A stretch of 64,000 bases of DNA from Eutreptiella sp. 'Long Island Sound 2002' (Eukaryota; Euglenozoa; Euglenophyceae; Eutreptiales; Eutreptiaceae). How positions within the stretch are numbered: the first letter of the stretch is position 1; each line of letters begins with the position of its first letter. Below are positions 21,283 through 31,331 of this stretch, piece by piece. The stretch is from positions 9,462,223 through 9,526,222 of the forward strand of contig OZ038388.1 of NCBI GenBank assembly GCA_964036045.1, read 5' to 3'. A model generated the notes under the pieces. That model had not been told where the DNA came from and did not search any database. It worked only from the letters and a program-made list of their open reading frames with translations. Made by a program: the position numbers and the translations under genes.

Positions 21283-21738
21283 AATGATTGTAGATTCATG
21301 AGTTTTAGATTATTATTGATGTATCGTGATTGTTGGTTTAGGTTACGGTTATGGTCGAACGTCCTGGTGTTTGCTGTGGGTTTGAGGCATCAAGTATTCG
21401 CTTTGTTGTGCACAGTGTATATAGTATGTAGGGGACAAGCACCACTGTGTCCCCCTGACGAGCCCTGCAGTGGTGGGGGCGAAACATCAACATCGTGGAC
21501 TCCGGTGATGAACTCCCAGAAGACGGTGTATGTTTTGGGGTTTGGTGTTTGTGTTCTTGTACGTGCTTTACGTGTATGACAGAGCAATCGACATTTTGGA
21601 GTTTTGGAAAAGGGTTACGACGGGATCAAAGGTTTTGACGATTTGGGGCAAATTTTGAGATCAAGAATAGTTCGAGACTTCAATGAAAACATGACTTGGA
21701 TCAACACAGTGTTTGGGTCCGTGATCGGTTGCGTTACA
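21264..21738. repeat. 0.47 kb direct repeat, copy 1
   Basis: Starts at about TTTACGATGTTTTGGAG and ends at GGTTGCGTTAC. It matches 23320-23793 with roughly 16 differences in about 470 bp by eye count. It holds a hydrophobic frame starting ATGAGTTTTAG at 21298 (MSFRLLLMYRDCW, LVFAVGL, LLCTVYIVC) that continues after a frame change into EKGYDGIKGFDDLGQILRS. Copy 1 follows directly on the end of the coiled-coil gene. Confidence 0.9.
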
Positions 21739-21814
21739 AAATCGTCATCTAAGACATCCTGTAGACCTACTGAACTGGCGGTGAGGCCAAACGCAGCAGC
21801 AGCGCTCAGTAGAG

Positions 21815-22370
21815 GAGCGCAGCGGCAGTGCAGGTGCGTTCAGCGAAGGAGCGCAACGAAGGAACGCCCAGCGCAGGAGCGAAGGAGCGCCACGAAGGAG
21901 CGCTCAGCGCAGCAGCGAAGGAGCGTGACGAAGGAGCGCTCAGCGCAGAAGCGAAGGAGCGCGACGAAGGAGCGCTCAGCGCAGGAGCGAAGGAGCGCAA
22001 CGAAGGAGCGCTCAGCGCAGGAGCAAAGGAGCGCGATGAAAAAGCGCTCAGCGCAGAAGCGAAGGAGCGCGCAGAAGGAGCGCTCAGCCCAGCAGCAAAG
22101 GAGCGCGACGAAGGAGCGCTCAGCGCAGGAGCAAAAGAGCGTTCAACGAAGGAGCGCTCAGCCAAGGAGCGCCATGCAGGAGCGCTCAGCGATGCAGCCT
22201 CCTCTGAAGGAGTGCAGTGCAGGCCCGCTGAACGAAGGAGCGCTCAACGCAGGAGCGCTCAGCGAAGCAGCGCCTAGCGAAGGAGTGCTCAGCAAAGCGG
22301 CCTCTAGCGAAGGAGCGCTCAGCGAGGCGTCCTTTAGCGAAGAAGCGCTCAGCGAATGAGCATTTGGCGA
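21815..22370. repeat. 36-bp tandem repeat (about 15 copies)
   Basis: The unit consists of CAGCGCAGGAGCGAAGGAGC plus GCGACGAAGGAGCGCT. As 36 is a multiple of three, two forward frames and one reverse frame stay open and give 12-residue repeats (KERSAQERRSAT or AKERDEGALSAG). The later copies shorten and diverge. There is no independent sign that it is translated. Confidence 0.88.
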
Positions 22371-23319
22371 AGAGCTGTGGGTCGCCAAGAAGGTGTGCAG
22401 TTCTTCGCGGGCAGCCGAGGATGGAGCCACGACCAAGGTTGAGTGGAGAAGTGAAGTTCGAAGGAACGAACGAGCCTCATCCAGCAAGGGAGGAGGAGAA
22501 GTGAACTCTGGGGTCCTAAGAGCTGCTGCCCATTGGCGATCTGGAAGTCGGCAGTGACGAACGCCGACCAAGGCGATCTCAGTCGCCGAGTAAATTTTAT
22601 GTTCCGGATCTTATTATTTTCTATTTGTTTCTGTGAAAGTGCGTGGTGGCTCAGATTGTGGCTGGTTCATCGTGTGTGGCACAAGGTCTGGCGGGGGCGG
22701 TATTTTACGAGCTGGTTGGGTGTCTGTTGGGGTTGTGTGTCGCTGTTCGGCAGCTGAGAGCAGCTATCCACTGACGTTGCATGTGTCCATGGCAGGCAGT
22801 GTTGGTCAGCGTCGGGTGTAGTTGGGGTGTGGCATGCCTCTGCAAGTTCAGGCAGGACGCCTGTATATTTATCCTTGGGGGTAAGGCAAGGGCTAAGGAC
22901 AGCCCGCAGGAGTGCCGCGCCTCCCCCTTTGCACAGGAGGGGCCACCATGCTTGGCATGGGCTGCGACTGTTGGGCAGCCGTGCAGCGTTGACGGATCCC
23001 TCGCCCCCCAGTTATGCTCCCGTCAGAGAAGGGGGCCATTTTCTGTCAAGGAATATGTATGTGGGGTGGTCCTGCTGTACTGGGTCCCCCACCGCTGCAT
23101 GCCCCCCCCCCGGAGATTTAGTATGGCAATACGTTGTGTTGCCGTTGCTGCCCATATATTGGTATATGCCTTTGTATCAGACCCTCATTCTCCTGTCAGG
23201 TCTTAGGAGGGGAGTGTAATGGGCAGCAAGGGCAACTGGGACAGGCCTTGCAGCGTGCGCGCCTTTGTCGCGTCGCAAGGGCGATTTGCCAGCTTGGCCG
23301 AATAATTATGAAGATCAAG
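22371..23319. other. Filler DNA between the duplicated segments
   Basis: About 0.95 kb without a recognisable gene. It is G/T-rich up to 22860, then has a C-rich run near 23100 and GTAATGGGCAGCAAGGGCA at the end. Together with the 36-bp array it forms the 1.58 kb between the two 0.47 kb copies. It might be the inside of a small LTR-type element, but the repeats do not start TG or end CA. Confidence 0.4.
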
Positions 23320-23793
23320 ATTCACGATGTTTTGGAGTGAAATGATTGTAGATTCATGAGTTTTAGATTATTATTGATCTATCGTGATTATTGGTTTGCG
23401 TTACGGTTGTGGTCGAACGTCCTGGTGTTTGCTGTGGGTTTGTGGCATCAAGTATTCGCTTTGTTGTGCACAGTGTATATAGTATGTAGGGGACAAGCAC
23501 CACTGTGTCCCCCTGACGAGCCCTGCAGTGGTGGGGGCGAAACATCAACATCGTGGACTCCGGTGATGGACTCCCAGAAGACGCTGTATGTTTTGGGGTT
23601 TGGTGTTTGTGTTCTTGTACGTGCTTTACGTGTATGACAGAGCCATCGACATTTTGGAGTTTTGGAAAAGGGTTACGACGGGATCAAAGGTTTTGACAAT
23701 TTGGGGCAAATTTTGAGATCAAGAATAGTTCGAGATTTCAAAGAAAACATGACTCCGATCAACACGGTGTTTGGGTCCGTGATCGGTTGCGCT
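23320..23793. repeat. 0.47 kb direct repeat, copy 2
   Basis: Nearly identical to 21264-21738 at an offset of 2,056 bp. Copy 2 runs smoothly into further coding sequence (CATYCQPCEEDF), whereas copy 1 runs smoothly out of the preceding gene. The ancestral locus probably had a single copy. Confidence 0.9.
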
Positions 23794-24219
23794 ACATACT
23801 GTCAACCCTGTGAGGAAGATTTCATTTTTGACAGAAGTGGTCTGACAGCCAGTGCAAACAAGATCGTGACAAAATATGTCACAATTTTCAGGGACATTCC
23901 ATCAGTAGATCAGATAACCGCCAATATGGTAGATTTCCTCGGTAATGGTTGCCAAGATAAGACATGGTGTAGGATGTACCGTCGTATTGCACAAACTGTC
24001 CTGGATGGGTGGACCTGGAGGGAGGATTGTGTATGTAGGTCCAGACTGGTCCCCCGCCAATACACTACCAGCGGTCTGCCACTTGGTTGTATTGGCGGGG
24101 GTAGTGGGGGGTTGGATAGTCATATGCCCTGCATACGCATCAAACCGGCAAACGTCAACCGCCACGCAAGCAAAAACTGCAGAAATATGTTCCCCATCCC
24201 AAAAGTATGTGTGGCATGA
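23356..24219 (+). pseudogene. Hypothetical membrane protein spanning duplicate copy 2, frame-broken
   Basis: The frame from ATG 23356 encodes hydrophobic segments (WSNVLVFAVGLWHQVFALLC) then CRGQAPLCPPDEPC, ending at 23637. A second frame from about 23644 encodes GYDGIKGFDNLGQILRSRIV, NMTPINTVFGSVIGCATYCQ, and FRDIPSVDQITANMVDFLGN. The two probably belong to one gene with a frame change or an unrecognised intron. Beyond about 24030 none of the frames is convincing. I do not recognise the family. Confidence 0.35.
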
Positions 24220-24565
24220 ATGATGGCAATACATGTCGCCAGGACCGGGGACCAGCTTGAGGAGTGCTGCGCCCGGAATGTTTGTCATTTGATTTGCACA
24301 AATGGGAGGCACCACTACCACACATTGGGTGGGAGCAGGGGGCAGAGTGCTGTCAAGTGTCTCTGTTTTCTTTGTTTTTGCTGTAGGTCATCACCACATT
24401 TTCTCTGTATTTTCTATCTCGCCCAAAAATGTCAACTTTTGCCGTAACATGCTATGGGGCATAAGAAATACTTTCCTGCTGTCGTTATTTGCTTGTAATA
24501 TATAGGTATCATAGGTCATCATTTCATTGTGCATCTCACATCCTGCACAATGTATAGGGAAAGGT

Positions 24566-24958
24566 ATGCAGATTGCCAAACGTATTGCGTTGGCACAACA
24601 ACGCCATCGCACATTACAGTCTGTTCTTTTTGATGACGTGTTGAACCCGACAGTAGCTGGTGATCTTGAAAATGCACTGTCTGCACGCCGAAAATGGAAA
24701 GTTGTTGCAGATACATTTGATGTAATAGCACACATTCTGATGGCCGTCACTGGCATCCTTGCATTTGTTGCATCATATATGGATTCCAACTGTGCAGTTG
24801 TCTTCAGCAAGGGGTGTACCAGCACACTTAATCTGGTTTGCCTGAAATTTGCATGTTATGCTGCAGAACGCTGTAATGAGGAGCATCACATTGTGTGTGG
24901 CACATTAGCGTACTTTGGCACTGGACATCATCCCGCCGTTGCATGGATATATGGATGA
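24566..24958 (+). CDS. Small two-helix membrane protein of a giant-virus type
   Basis: Starts at ATG 24566, the first ATG in the open frame. A basic N-terminus (QIAKRIALAQQRHRTLQS) is followed by SARRKWKVVADTFDVIAHIL, a first membrane helix (HILMAVTGILAFVASYM), a turn, and a second helix with KGCTSTLNLVCLKFACYA. The order KW, helix, GC-x3-L-x4-LKF-x-AYA matches a small membrane protein I associate with phycodna- and mimivirus-like genomes; its function is unknown. The frame is intact. Family assignment is from memory of the pattern and needs a profile search. Confidence 0.5.
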   Translation: MQIAKRIALAQQRHRTLQSVLFDDVLNPTVAGDLENALSARRKWKVVADTFDVIAHILMAVTGILAFVASYMDSNCAVVFSKGCTSTLNLVCLKFACYAAERCNEEHHIVCGTLAYFGTGHHPAVAWIYG

Positions 24959-25018
24959 AACTGAGCAATGCACTCCTACCCCTACCCCCATATCTACATC
25001 TTCAGCTGAACAAGCAGA

Positions 25019-26240
25019 ATGAAGCGATTTGACGGAGGGCGATGTAATAAGGAGACAAATACCCAGAAAATGGCAGTATGCGTGTGTGTGCCTGGGTGCA
25101 ATTGGTACTTTTTATGTCTTTATGCATGTGAATGCACTGCTTTTTTCTGCATGTACAGAGGTTGAGCGAGGAGATGAAAAGAACATTTGAAGCAGAACAG
25201 AATAAGTACTTGGTGTGTGTGTTGCATGCATTGCATGCATCGTCAGATGGCACAGCATTGATTGATTGCATCACATTGCTGCATGCAGACATCCACCTCA
25301 ACTACACACAACAGAGGTGCAGAAGTACAAAGAGGAGCGGGTGATACTACTGGTATGTACGCCTGTGTGTGTGAACCATTGAAATTCCCGTGTACGTATA
25401 CGTGACAACGTGACACAGGCAACCATCGAGAAGCAGAAGATTGAGTTACAACAGTCCAGCTCCAAGGTGACCTTTTGGCATCAGAAAGCTCAGTCACTGC
25501 AGGCAGAGATTGAAATGGCGAAAAAGGTACGCGAGGACTGAACGTACGTTTTCATGTATTGTATTGTATTCATTCCTACGCTGTTCCTTCTCTTTCATCC
25601 CATACAGGGCGCAGAAGAGCTGCAGGTATGTCTCCGTTCCATTTTCCGAGCAGTCCAAGCCTGCCCCTGTTTTGTCTTTACCTCTACGTTCACAGACCAG
25701 GCTTGAGAGAAAAGAATTGATGGTCAATTCACTTATGGAGGTACTGGAGGAACTGGTGTGTGGTCGCCCAGTACACGTTCCCCATTTCCGTATCTTCTCA
25801 ATTGTGTATGTATTGTATGTATTTCACAGGCCCTGCACGAAGAGGAGACGGATTTGCAAGCGAACGAAAAGGTACTTGTAGGTGATGAGGAGATTGGAAG
25901 AATGGCAATTGATATGGAGGCTACAAAGGCGCAAATGAACCATGCAATCCGCCATGCAACCCGACAGAATTCCAGCATGGACCGTGTACTGTGGGCTGCG
26001 CTGTTTAGGGCTTTTCCTTGGACTTTGGGCATCCATGGCACGCAAGTTGTGTGCATGCTGGATGTGAAGTGGTTCAGTCTAATCCCTGCTGGCTGGAGAC
26101 CAGATAAATTACCAGCACACAGGTATTGCCATCAATCAGCTTTGCAATCTATTCCATACCTCATCCCACCGTCATCCATCACCCCACCGATTCACCCACC
26201 ATTCAATCTGGGAAATTTCCTACCACACCAATTTCTTTAA
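25019..26240 (+). CDS. Seven-exon coiled-coil protein with all-phase-0 introns and a microexon
   Basis: Predicted exons: 25019-25075, 25159-25212, 25317-25352, 25419-25526, 25608-25625, 25696-25755 and 25830-26240. Every internal exon is a multiple of three (54, 36, 108, 18 and 60 nt). Donors are GTATGC, GTGTGT, GTATGT, GTACGC, GTATGT and GTGTGT; the acceptors end in AG, five of them CAG. The joined frame is open and gives a continuous coil: RLSEEMKRTFEAEQNKYL, then ATIEKQKIELQQ, GAEELQ (the 18-nt exon), TRLERKELMVNSLMEVLEEL. The last exon continues EEIGRMAIDMEATKAQMNHA and a hydrophobic tail. The second acceptor (CAGAG) is the weakest. Function unknown. Confidence 0.6.
26097..26190. repeat. 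Direct repeat, copy 1 (pair with 26748-26822)
   Basis: GATAAATTACC, CCATCAATCAGC, TATTCCATACC and CCATCATCCATCACCCCACC-like blocks occur in the same order here and at 26748-26822, with an extra CAGCACACAGGTATTG in this copy. The pair brackets the gene at 26279-26756. Confidence 0.75.
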
Positions 26241-26278
26241 GTAACGACACGAAAGGCCAATAGGAAATAGCTACCACG

Positions 26279-26756
26279 ATGTGCAAGGATGCGTCATTTG
26301 CCATGACCGACGAAACCTATTGCCCTGGGTTCCAAATGGTGGGGATGGGTGCTTTGTTGGATAGAGACGAAAGACTTATGCAGAAGGTCATCCGAACCCT
26401 GCTGTTTGATGATGAACCCGCATCACAACCCTGGTTGGAAAATGAAAGATGCGGCAGTCTAGTAGGCATTCGCTGGAACCTGCCACAAAGCAACAAGCAA
26501 TGTAAGGCGGATCAAAAGGAAACCTGATTGTGCTACTCTGTTCACATACCTGAAGGCCTACAACGGGGCACCCGTGTGGAGTACCGAAGAAGTCAGCAAA
26601 GTTCCAATGGCATTTGAATATGCATCAAAAGGGCTGTTGGTACCAGATGTGTCCACATTTCAAAGCGCCCAAAGGCTTGTTATCGGACGTACCGTTGACA
26701 CATTCAAATTTCCAAATTCAGGGCACCCACGATTTGGTAAACCGGAGACGAGATAA
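26279..26756 (+). pseudogene. Hypothetical protein with one frame change
   Basis: ATG 26279 opens a frame reading TDETYCPGFQMVGMGALLDR, RLMQKVIRTLLFDDEPASQP and SLVGIRWNLPQSNKQC. Near 26503 sense coding moves to another frame with CATLFTYLKAYNGAPVWSTE, ALSO-free of stops to TAA at 26754: PMAFEYASKGLLVPDVSTFQ and DTFKFPNSGHPRFGKP. The joined product would be about 158 residues. No family recognised. Confidence 0.45.
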
Positions 26757-26822
26757 ATTACCATCAATCAGCAGTGCAATATATTCCATACCCCACCCCA
26801 CCATCATCCATCACCCCACCAG
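26748..26822. repeat. Direct repeat, copy 2
   Basis: See 26097-26190. In this copy the repeat begins in the last codons of the preceding gene and runs into the 5' side of the next frame. Confidence 0.75.
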
Positions 26823-27034
26823 GACAATTCGAAAGCATATCCAACGGCTACGACCGGAAGCAGAAGTGGTTTGGCATTTTTGCACGCATGGTGCCGTTTA
26901 TGTTACCATCAACCGACATCATTCACACATGCATGCATGTCCAACAAGAGAAATTGTATGAAAAATTGGAATGGATTGACGATGATGAAGAGCCGCTGCA
27001 ACCGTTCGCACAGGAATGCATTGTAATTGATTAA
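26820..27034 (+). CDS. Hypothetical short protein or terminal exon
   Basis: A frame reading GQFESISNGYDRKQKWFGIF, ARMVPFMLPSTDIIHTCMHV and QQEKLYEKLEWIDDDEEPLQ, ending in TAA at 27032. The upstream part falls in the direct repeat, so its natural start is unclear. The acidic end suggests a genuine C-terminus. No family recognised. Confidence 0.35.
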
Positions 27035-27532
27035 ATTCTGATTGGTTGGTTTCCCGTGTTTGATGGAAGTCCGGACCAAGGGAAAAGACAAATGACATTT
27101 AACAGAACCAGGTACGTTGAAATGAATAACAAGGCTGATCAGATTGAGCAAATCGAAATACCCACGACGGGCGGGAGGGGGGCACACTGATATCCACAGA
27201 CCAGGTGGACGAAAAGTCCGTGTTACAAGTTGAGCCCGTTTCAGGTCGTGGGTATGGCCGAGATATGGCCAACATCTGAGAGCACCGCCATCCAGGACAG
27301 GGCAGGATGAATGAGATACAACTGAGAATTGTTGCTTTTTTTGTTGCCTAACCCTCCCATGTGTTGACCTGGACTGTCACGCAGCAACCGCCAAGTGCCG
27401 ACTGGACATTGTTGTATGATCAGTCTTGCATGGTGGTCTTGGTGGTTGTTCTCTGCCTGCAGTCGTCTTGTTTTTTTGTTTTCATTTCCTCTACCGGGAT
27501 CCCGCGTGACGTGGTGCAATACCAAAAATATT
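27035..27532. other. Intergenic region
   Basis: No supported gene. Contains a GTGGTCTTGGTGGTTGTT stretch; the frames through it carry no recognisable domain. Confidence 0.35.
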
Positions 27533-27760
27533 TCCAGATTGAACGATTTTCAAATGGAGTGTGTTTTGCGTATCCCAGAAAATTTCCCAGCTTGAACATT
27601 TTTTAAATGGAGTCTCTTTCCCGTATCCCACAAAATTTCCCAGATTGAACGGTTTTCAAATGGAGTGTGTTTTCCGTATCCCAGAAAATTTCCCGAGATT
27701 GAACGGTCTTCGTATTGACCGTGTTTTCCGTCTCTGAATTTCCCAGACTGGGTACCCTAT
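27533..27760. repeat. 53-bp tandem repeat, array 1 (four copies)
   Basis: The unit begins CAGATTGAACGGTTTTCAAA and ends TATCCCAGAAAATTTCC, with copies of 53, 53, 53 and about 50 bp. The same unit forms array 2 at 28388-28575. Single pieces occur at 26200-26220 and 13427-13440 in the opposite orientation. Confidence 0.85.
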
Positions 27761-27929
27761 GGTTGTTGATGTAGATACTTCTGCTGCTGTCATTGCCTTG
27801 GTCTCCGGGATGGAAAGTTCGGCCCCAACCAACAGTGATGGAGACAGGTCAGGTGATGGGCAGGTCAGGTCATTTGCCATCAGGGGATATATACTTGCCA
27901 TTGCCATTTAAGTTTCACAGATCCAGGTG

Positions 27930-28033
27930 AGGCCAGTTGACCCCAACCACTGACTGGCATGCCTTTTTGTGTACTGCTGAGGCGGGTTGACCCCAACCAC
28001 TGACTGGCATGCTTTTTTGTGTACTGCTTGTTA
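27930..28033. repeat. 51-bp tandem duplication
   Basis: GTTGACCCCAACCACTGACT followed by GGCATGCTTTTTTGTGTACT occurs at about 27937 and 27988, with one or two differences. The rest of 27761-28387 shows nothing I can call a gene. Confidence 0.8.
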
Positions 28034-28387
28034 CTGGGGACGAGGGTCCAGGGTCCACATGGTTCGCTCATGGGCACAAAAAGAATCGCGTATGGGGCAT
28101 TGGGAAGGTTAAGAAAAGGAGTAGGCAGGCAGCACAAAATCTGATGGAGCGGACACGCGTGGCACAATTACCAATAAAGACATGGGCAGCACCAGGTGGA
28201 GACATCGGCAGAACAATTACCGCGGGTTAGGAGAGAGCGAGACAAGCAGTAGTTGTGGAGCATTTTTTATGGGGCCCTTGGGGTGTACTGTCGTGTTCAA
28301 ACACGTTGTGATCCAAAGGATCTGGAATGAAAACGGAATTTTGGATTCTGGAGATACCCTCAACTGCGTAAAAAAGTGTACACATAC

Positions 28388-28575
28388 CCCGCCCCCCATC
28401 ACAGAAAATTTCCCTGATTGAACAGTTTTCAAATTGACCGTGTTATCCGTATCGCAGAAAAGTTCCCAGATTCAACGGTTTCCAGATAGACCGTGTTTCC
28501 CGTATCCCAGAAAATTTCCCAGATTGGACAGTTTCCAGATAGACCGTGTTTCCCGTCTCTGGATTTCCCAGACTC
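28388..28575. repeat. 53-bp tandem repeat, array 2 (about three copies)
   Basis: The same unit as 27533-27760 with more divergence (GATAGACCGTGTTTCCC in place of AATGGAGTGTGTTTTCC). Both arrays end in the shortened form CCGTCTCTGGATTTCCCAG. Confidence 0.82.
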
Positions 28576-28686
28576 CTGCACCAAAAAAATCAGTGATTGG
28601 CCATGAACAAAAAATATCAAAAAGAGCGGGCATTCTTGCTGTTCCTCTGCAGACTCAAAAATGATACCTTGATTGCCTAAGGAAGT

Positions 28687-29477
28687 ATGGCATGTCATTG
28701 CAGAGTTTCTGCAGTCAATCAAGTGTGCAGACGGCTGAGGAAAGTACTTGGGAGTCATCGTTATGTGAAGATCAATCGTGGGACGGAGCAGTTTGTGGCG
28801 TGTATGAAGGGACTGATGTGGAACGTACGAGCACTACATTGTGTAGTACCTCCTGTCGAATCCAGTGCCAGTGCCAGGGCCTAAGCACTTGCAGCACTGA
28901 AGAAAGCTCCCTTGTTGCGTACTCTGACGCTTAATCTCAACTCCAATCCAGTAGGAGACAGTGGGGGACAAGTACTTGCAGCACTGACGAAGGCCCTCTT
29001 GTTGCACACACTGACGCTTGATCTCTCCATCGATTCAATAGGAGACAGTGGAGCACGGGCACATGCGGCACTCAAAGAGGCTCCCTTGCTGCATACTCTG
29101 AAGCTGGATCTTTCCTTCAATTCAATAGGGAACAGTGGGGCACAGGCACTCACAGCACTCAAAGAGGCTCCCTTGCTGCATACTCTGGAGCTGGATCTTT
29201 CCTCCAATTCAGTAGAAGACAGTGGGGCGGAAGCATTTGCAGCGCTGGGAGAGCTCCCCCTGTTGCGTACTCTAACCCTTGATCTTCACTTCAATTCAGT
29301 AGGAGACAGTGGGACCTGGCACTTGCAGCACTGAGGGAGGCCCCACTGTTGCACACTCTGACCCTTCATCTTTACCACAATTCAGTAGGAGACAGTGGGG
29401 CCCGGGCACTTGCAGCGCTGAGAAAGACCTATTTTACGCCTACACCGACACGACGCACAAAGGCAAATCAGAAATAG
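28687..29477 (+). pseudogene. Leucine-rich-repeat (ribonuclease-inhibitor-like) protein, interrupted
   Basis: Six consecutive 84-bp (28-residue) repeats of the form APLLHTLTLDLSFNSIGDSG followed by AQALAALK. They match the RI-type LRR, which forms a protein-binding horseshoe. TAA at 28882 interrupts the frame at the first repeat, and a frame change near 29325 shifts the last repeat. After that the frame ends at TAG 29475-29477. The short N-terminal part (RLRKVLGSHRYVKINRG) is not LRR. The near-identity of neighbouring repeats at the DNA level shows recent expansion by unequal exchange. Confidence 0.72.
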
Positions 29478-29717
29478 ATGGTTGGTATCGCGGTGAAGCG
29501 AAACCCATTTGGCAACACAACACGAAAAACAAAGGGGAGGAGGAGAGGAGATACAAAACAAACATTATGTTCGTGCGGGCGGACAACCTTACTGGGAGAT
29601 GCATGCACTGCGTTCAATGACCCAGACTGCCACAAAAACACAGATATGATGCACCTCAACTTGCAACTTCATACATTTGTGAATTTGTGAATCCATGTCC
29701 TTTGCAGCTTTATTGTA

Positions 29718-30471
29718 ATGTCATTTCAAAGCATTCTCGATATGCTCCCCGGTAAAGGCACAGGCAAAAAAGGCCAACAACGCAAGGACGCGAACAACTT
29801 GCTTGGTGACAACGACGACGATTTCGAGGAGATTCAGGGGAAAAAGGACTGGTGTGTGTGTTTAGGACCTCGGGGACAGAGGAGGGTTGTGGTTCGTGGG
29901 AGGGCAGAGCAGTGCACCCTCAGTCTGAAATTCCCTCGCCAACGATAGTAGTGTAAGACAGTGTGCTCTTGTGGTGGTGAATGATGGGCGGAGGGGAAGA
30001 AAAGGCTGCATGTGTTTCCGTTTTTAGGATTTTCTGCACTCTCTGCGAAGTGGAGGTCACCAGGAAACAGAAGATTGGTATGTGATGTGAGGGGGAGGGC
30101 CAAGGTGTTGCTTTCGCGATGATGGGTGTACTAGCTCGGATGAGATGATCCATGAGGGGTCTGTGGAGATAGATGGGCAGACCGACCTGTCATTTTGTTG
30201 TTGTACCCGATACCGCTGATCAACAGGGGGTTTGCGTGCGTTTGTGTGTGGGTTGGCCTCATGAATGCTGCATTGCAGACCACAGCCAGGGAAAGCAACA
30301 CCAGATGAACAAGCAGAGGAAGTGGCAGAGAACGAAGAAACAAGTAAGGTGTTGACCTTGGCACTTCACTTGTGCTCTGCTTGTATGTTGTGGGTGATAC
30401 ACCGGATACCTGTAAGCGCGTTGTCTGAAATGCACATTACCTCTGCAGAGGTCACGAGGCTGAGGAAGTAA
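29718..30471 (+). CDS. U1-like zinc-finger protein, four predicted exons
   Basis: Exons 29718-29851, 30028-30077 and 30279-30343, then a short last exon from about 30449 or 30451 to 30463-30471. Donors are GTGTGT, GTATGT and GTAAGG; acceptors TTTTTAG, TTGCAG and CTGCAG. Phases match (2, 1, 0). Joining exons 2 and 3 assembles one finger, C-x2-C-x11-H-x5-H (FCTLCEVEVTRK joined to DHSQGKQHQ), which is the U1/matrin-like C2H2 form (C..C, then H..GK.H) that binds RNA or RNA-protein. Exon 1 is basic then acidic (LLGDNDDDFEEIQGKK). That splicing builds a known motif strongly supports the model. Confidence 0.58.
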
Positions 30472-30930
30472 GCAAGAAGCCGGCCAGAGAGAGTGGAGGA
30501 GGGGGAGCTGTAATGGAGGCAACAGATACGCAAGGAGCACGCGCAAGGATGAAGTAAACAAAGGAGGGCGCTATACAGGGCGGGGTGTGTGTGTGTGTGG
30601 GGGGGGGTTGACATCACGGACCTGTTGCGTGATGATGATCACACAGCAGAATCTGAAAATCACAAATCTTGAGGGCATCCGACTTGGGCGAGGGAATCCA
30701 GGCACCAGGGTCAAAGCGTCCGTCCACACAACCACAGGAGGAAAAGACTTTCATATCGCATCTGATGATCTTTAACGTACAGGGGCGCCCGTGGTGTATT
30801 CTGATGCGGTGGGCGGGGCTTTCGTGTTTCCTGATTCCTGAACCTGTATATATCCGCTTCTGTGATCCAACAACTGTACAAAGGTAGGTCAAACTGTTAT
30901 TGTTGGTTTGGTCGGAGGGCTCAGGTTTCA
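30472..30930. other. Intergenic region
   Basis: Contains a GT/G run (about 30583-30608) and no supported coding exon. Confidence 0.35.
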
Positions 30931-30933
30931 GCT

Positions 30934-30943
30934 ATATAAGTGT
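30934..30943 (+). promoter_or_regulatory. TATA box
   Basis: CTATATAAGT lies about 25-35 bp upstream of the ATG at 30968, the normal spacing from TATA box to transcription start. It is the cleanest TATA element I found in this part of the window. Confidence 0.35.
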
Positions 30944-30967
30944 GCTTTAAGGCAACCTGTTCATTGT

Positions 30968-31149
30968 ATGTGTATGATGATGTGCGGCCCATCCGCCGAC
31001 AGTGAGGACAATGACATACATATGCCAGACAGAGAAAAGTGCCTCCTTGTTTTTTTTCTGCCCCATTTCTTGTGCATGCAAGTGATGACAGGGTATTTTT
31101 CATCCTTAGACCAACATTTGGAGCCACCAAAGGAACCAGTGACCGTTAG
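30968..31149 (+). CDS. Very small spliced ORF (36 residues)
   Basis: Exon 30968-31038, donor GTGCCT, intron 71 nt, acceptor CATCCTTAG, exon 31110-31149 ending TAG. The joined frame reads PSADSEDNDIHMPDREKP, then TFGATKGTSDR. It follows a TATA box at the expected distance. Unspliced, the same start reads on to 31168. Function unknown. Confidence 0.28.
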
Positions 31150-31331
31150 AGGACCTGTTGGGGGATAGGATAGCAATCATCCATCATCAGACAAAAACGC
31201 TTCTGGACGCCCGACAATGTGGCCTGCATTAAATAAGACAGCCTGAAGAGAAAGCATTCTGCAGGTAGGGTTCTGTTAAAACTAGGACAGGGGATTCTCG
31301 CGCCCTTGTCTTGTCTCCAGGAAACAAGGGA

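Noticed and set aside
21604-22359. 251-codon Arg/Ser/Gln repeat protein
   Set aside because: Produced by a 36-bp tandem array that is open in several frames; no start context or conserved flanks.
23902-24321. 139-codon minus-strand frame
   Set aside because: Antisense to a more convincing plus-strand frame; no motif or promoter context.
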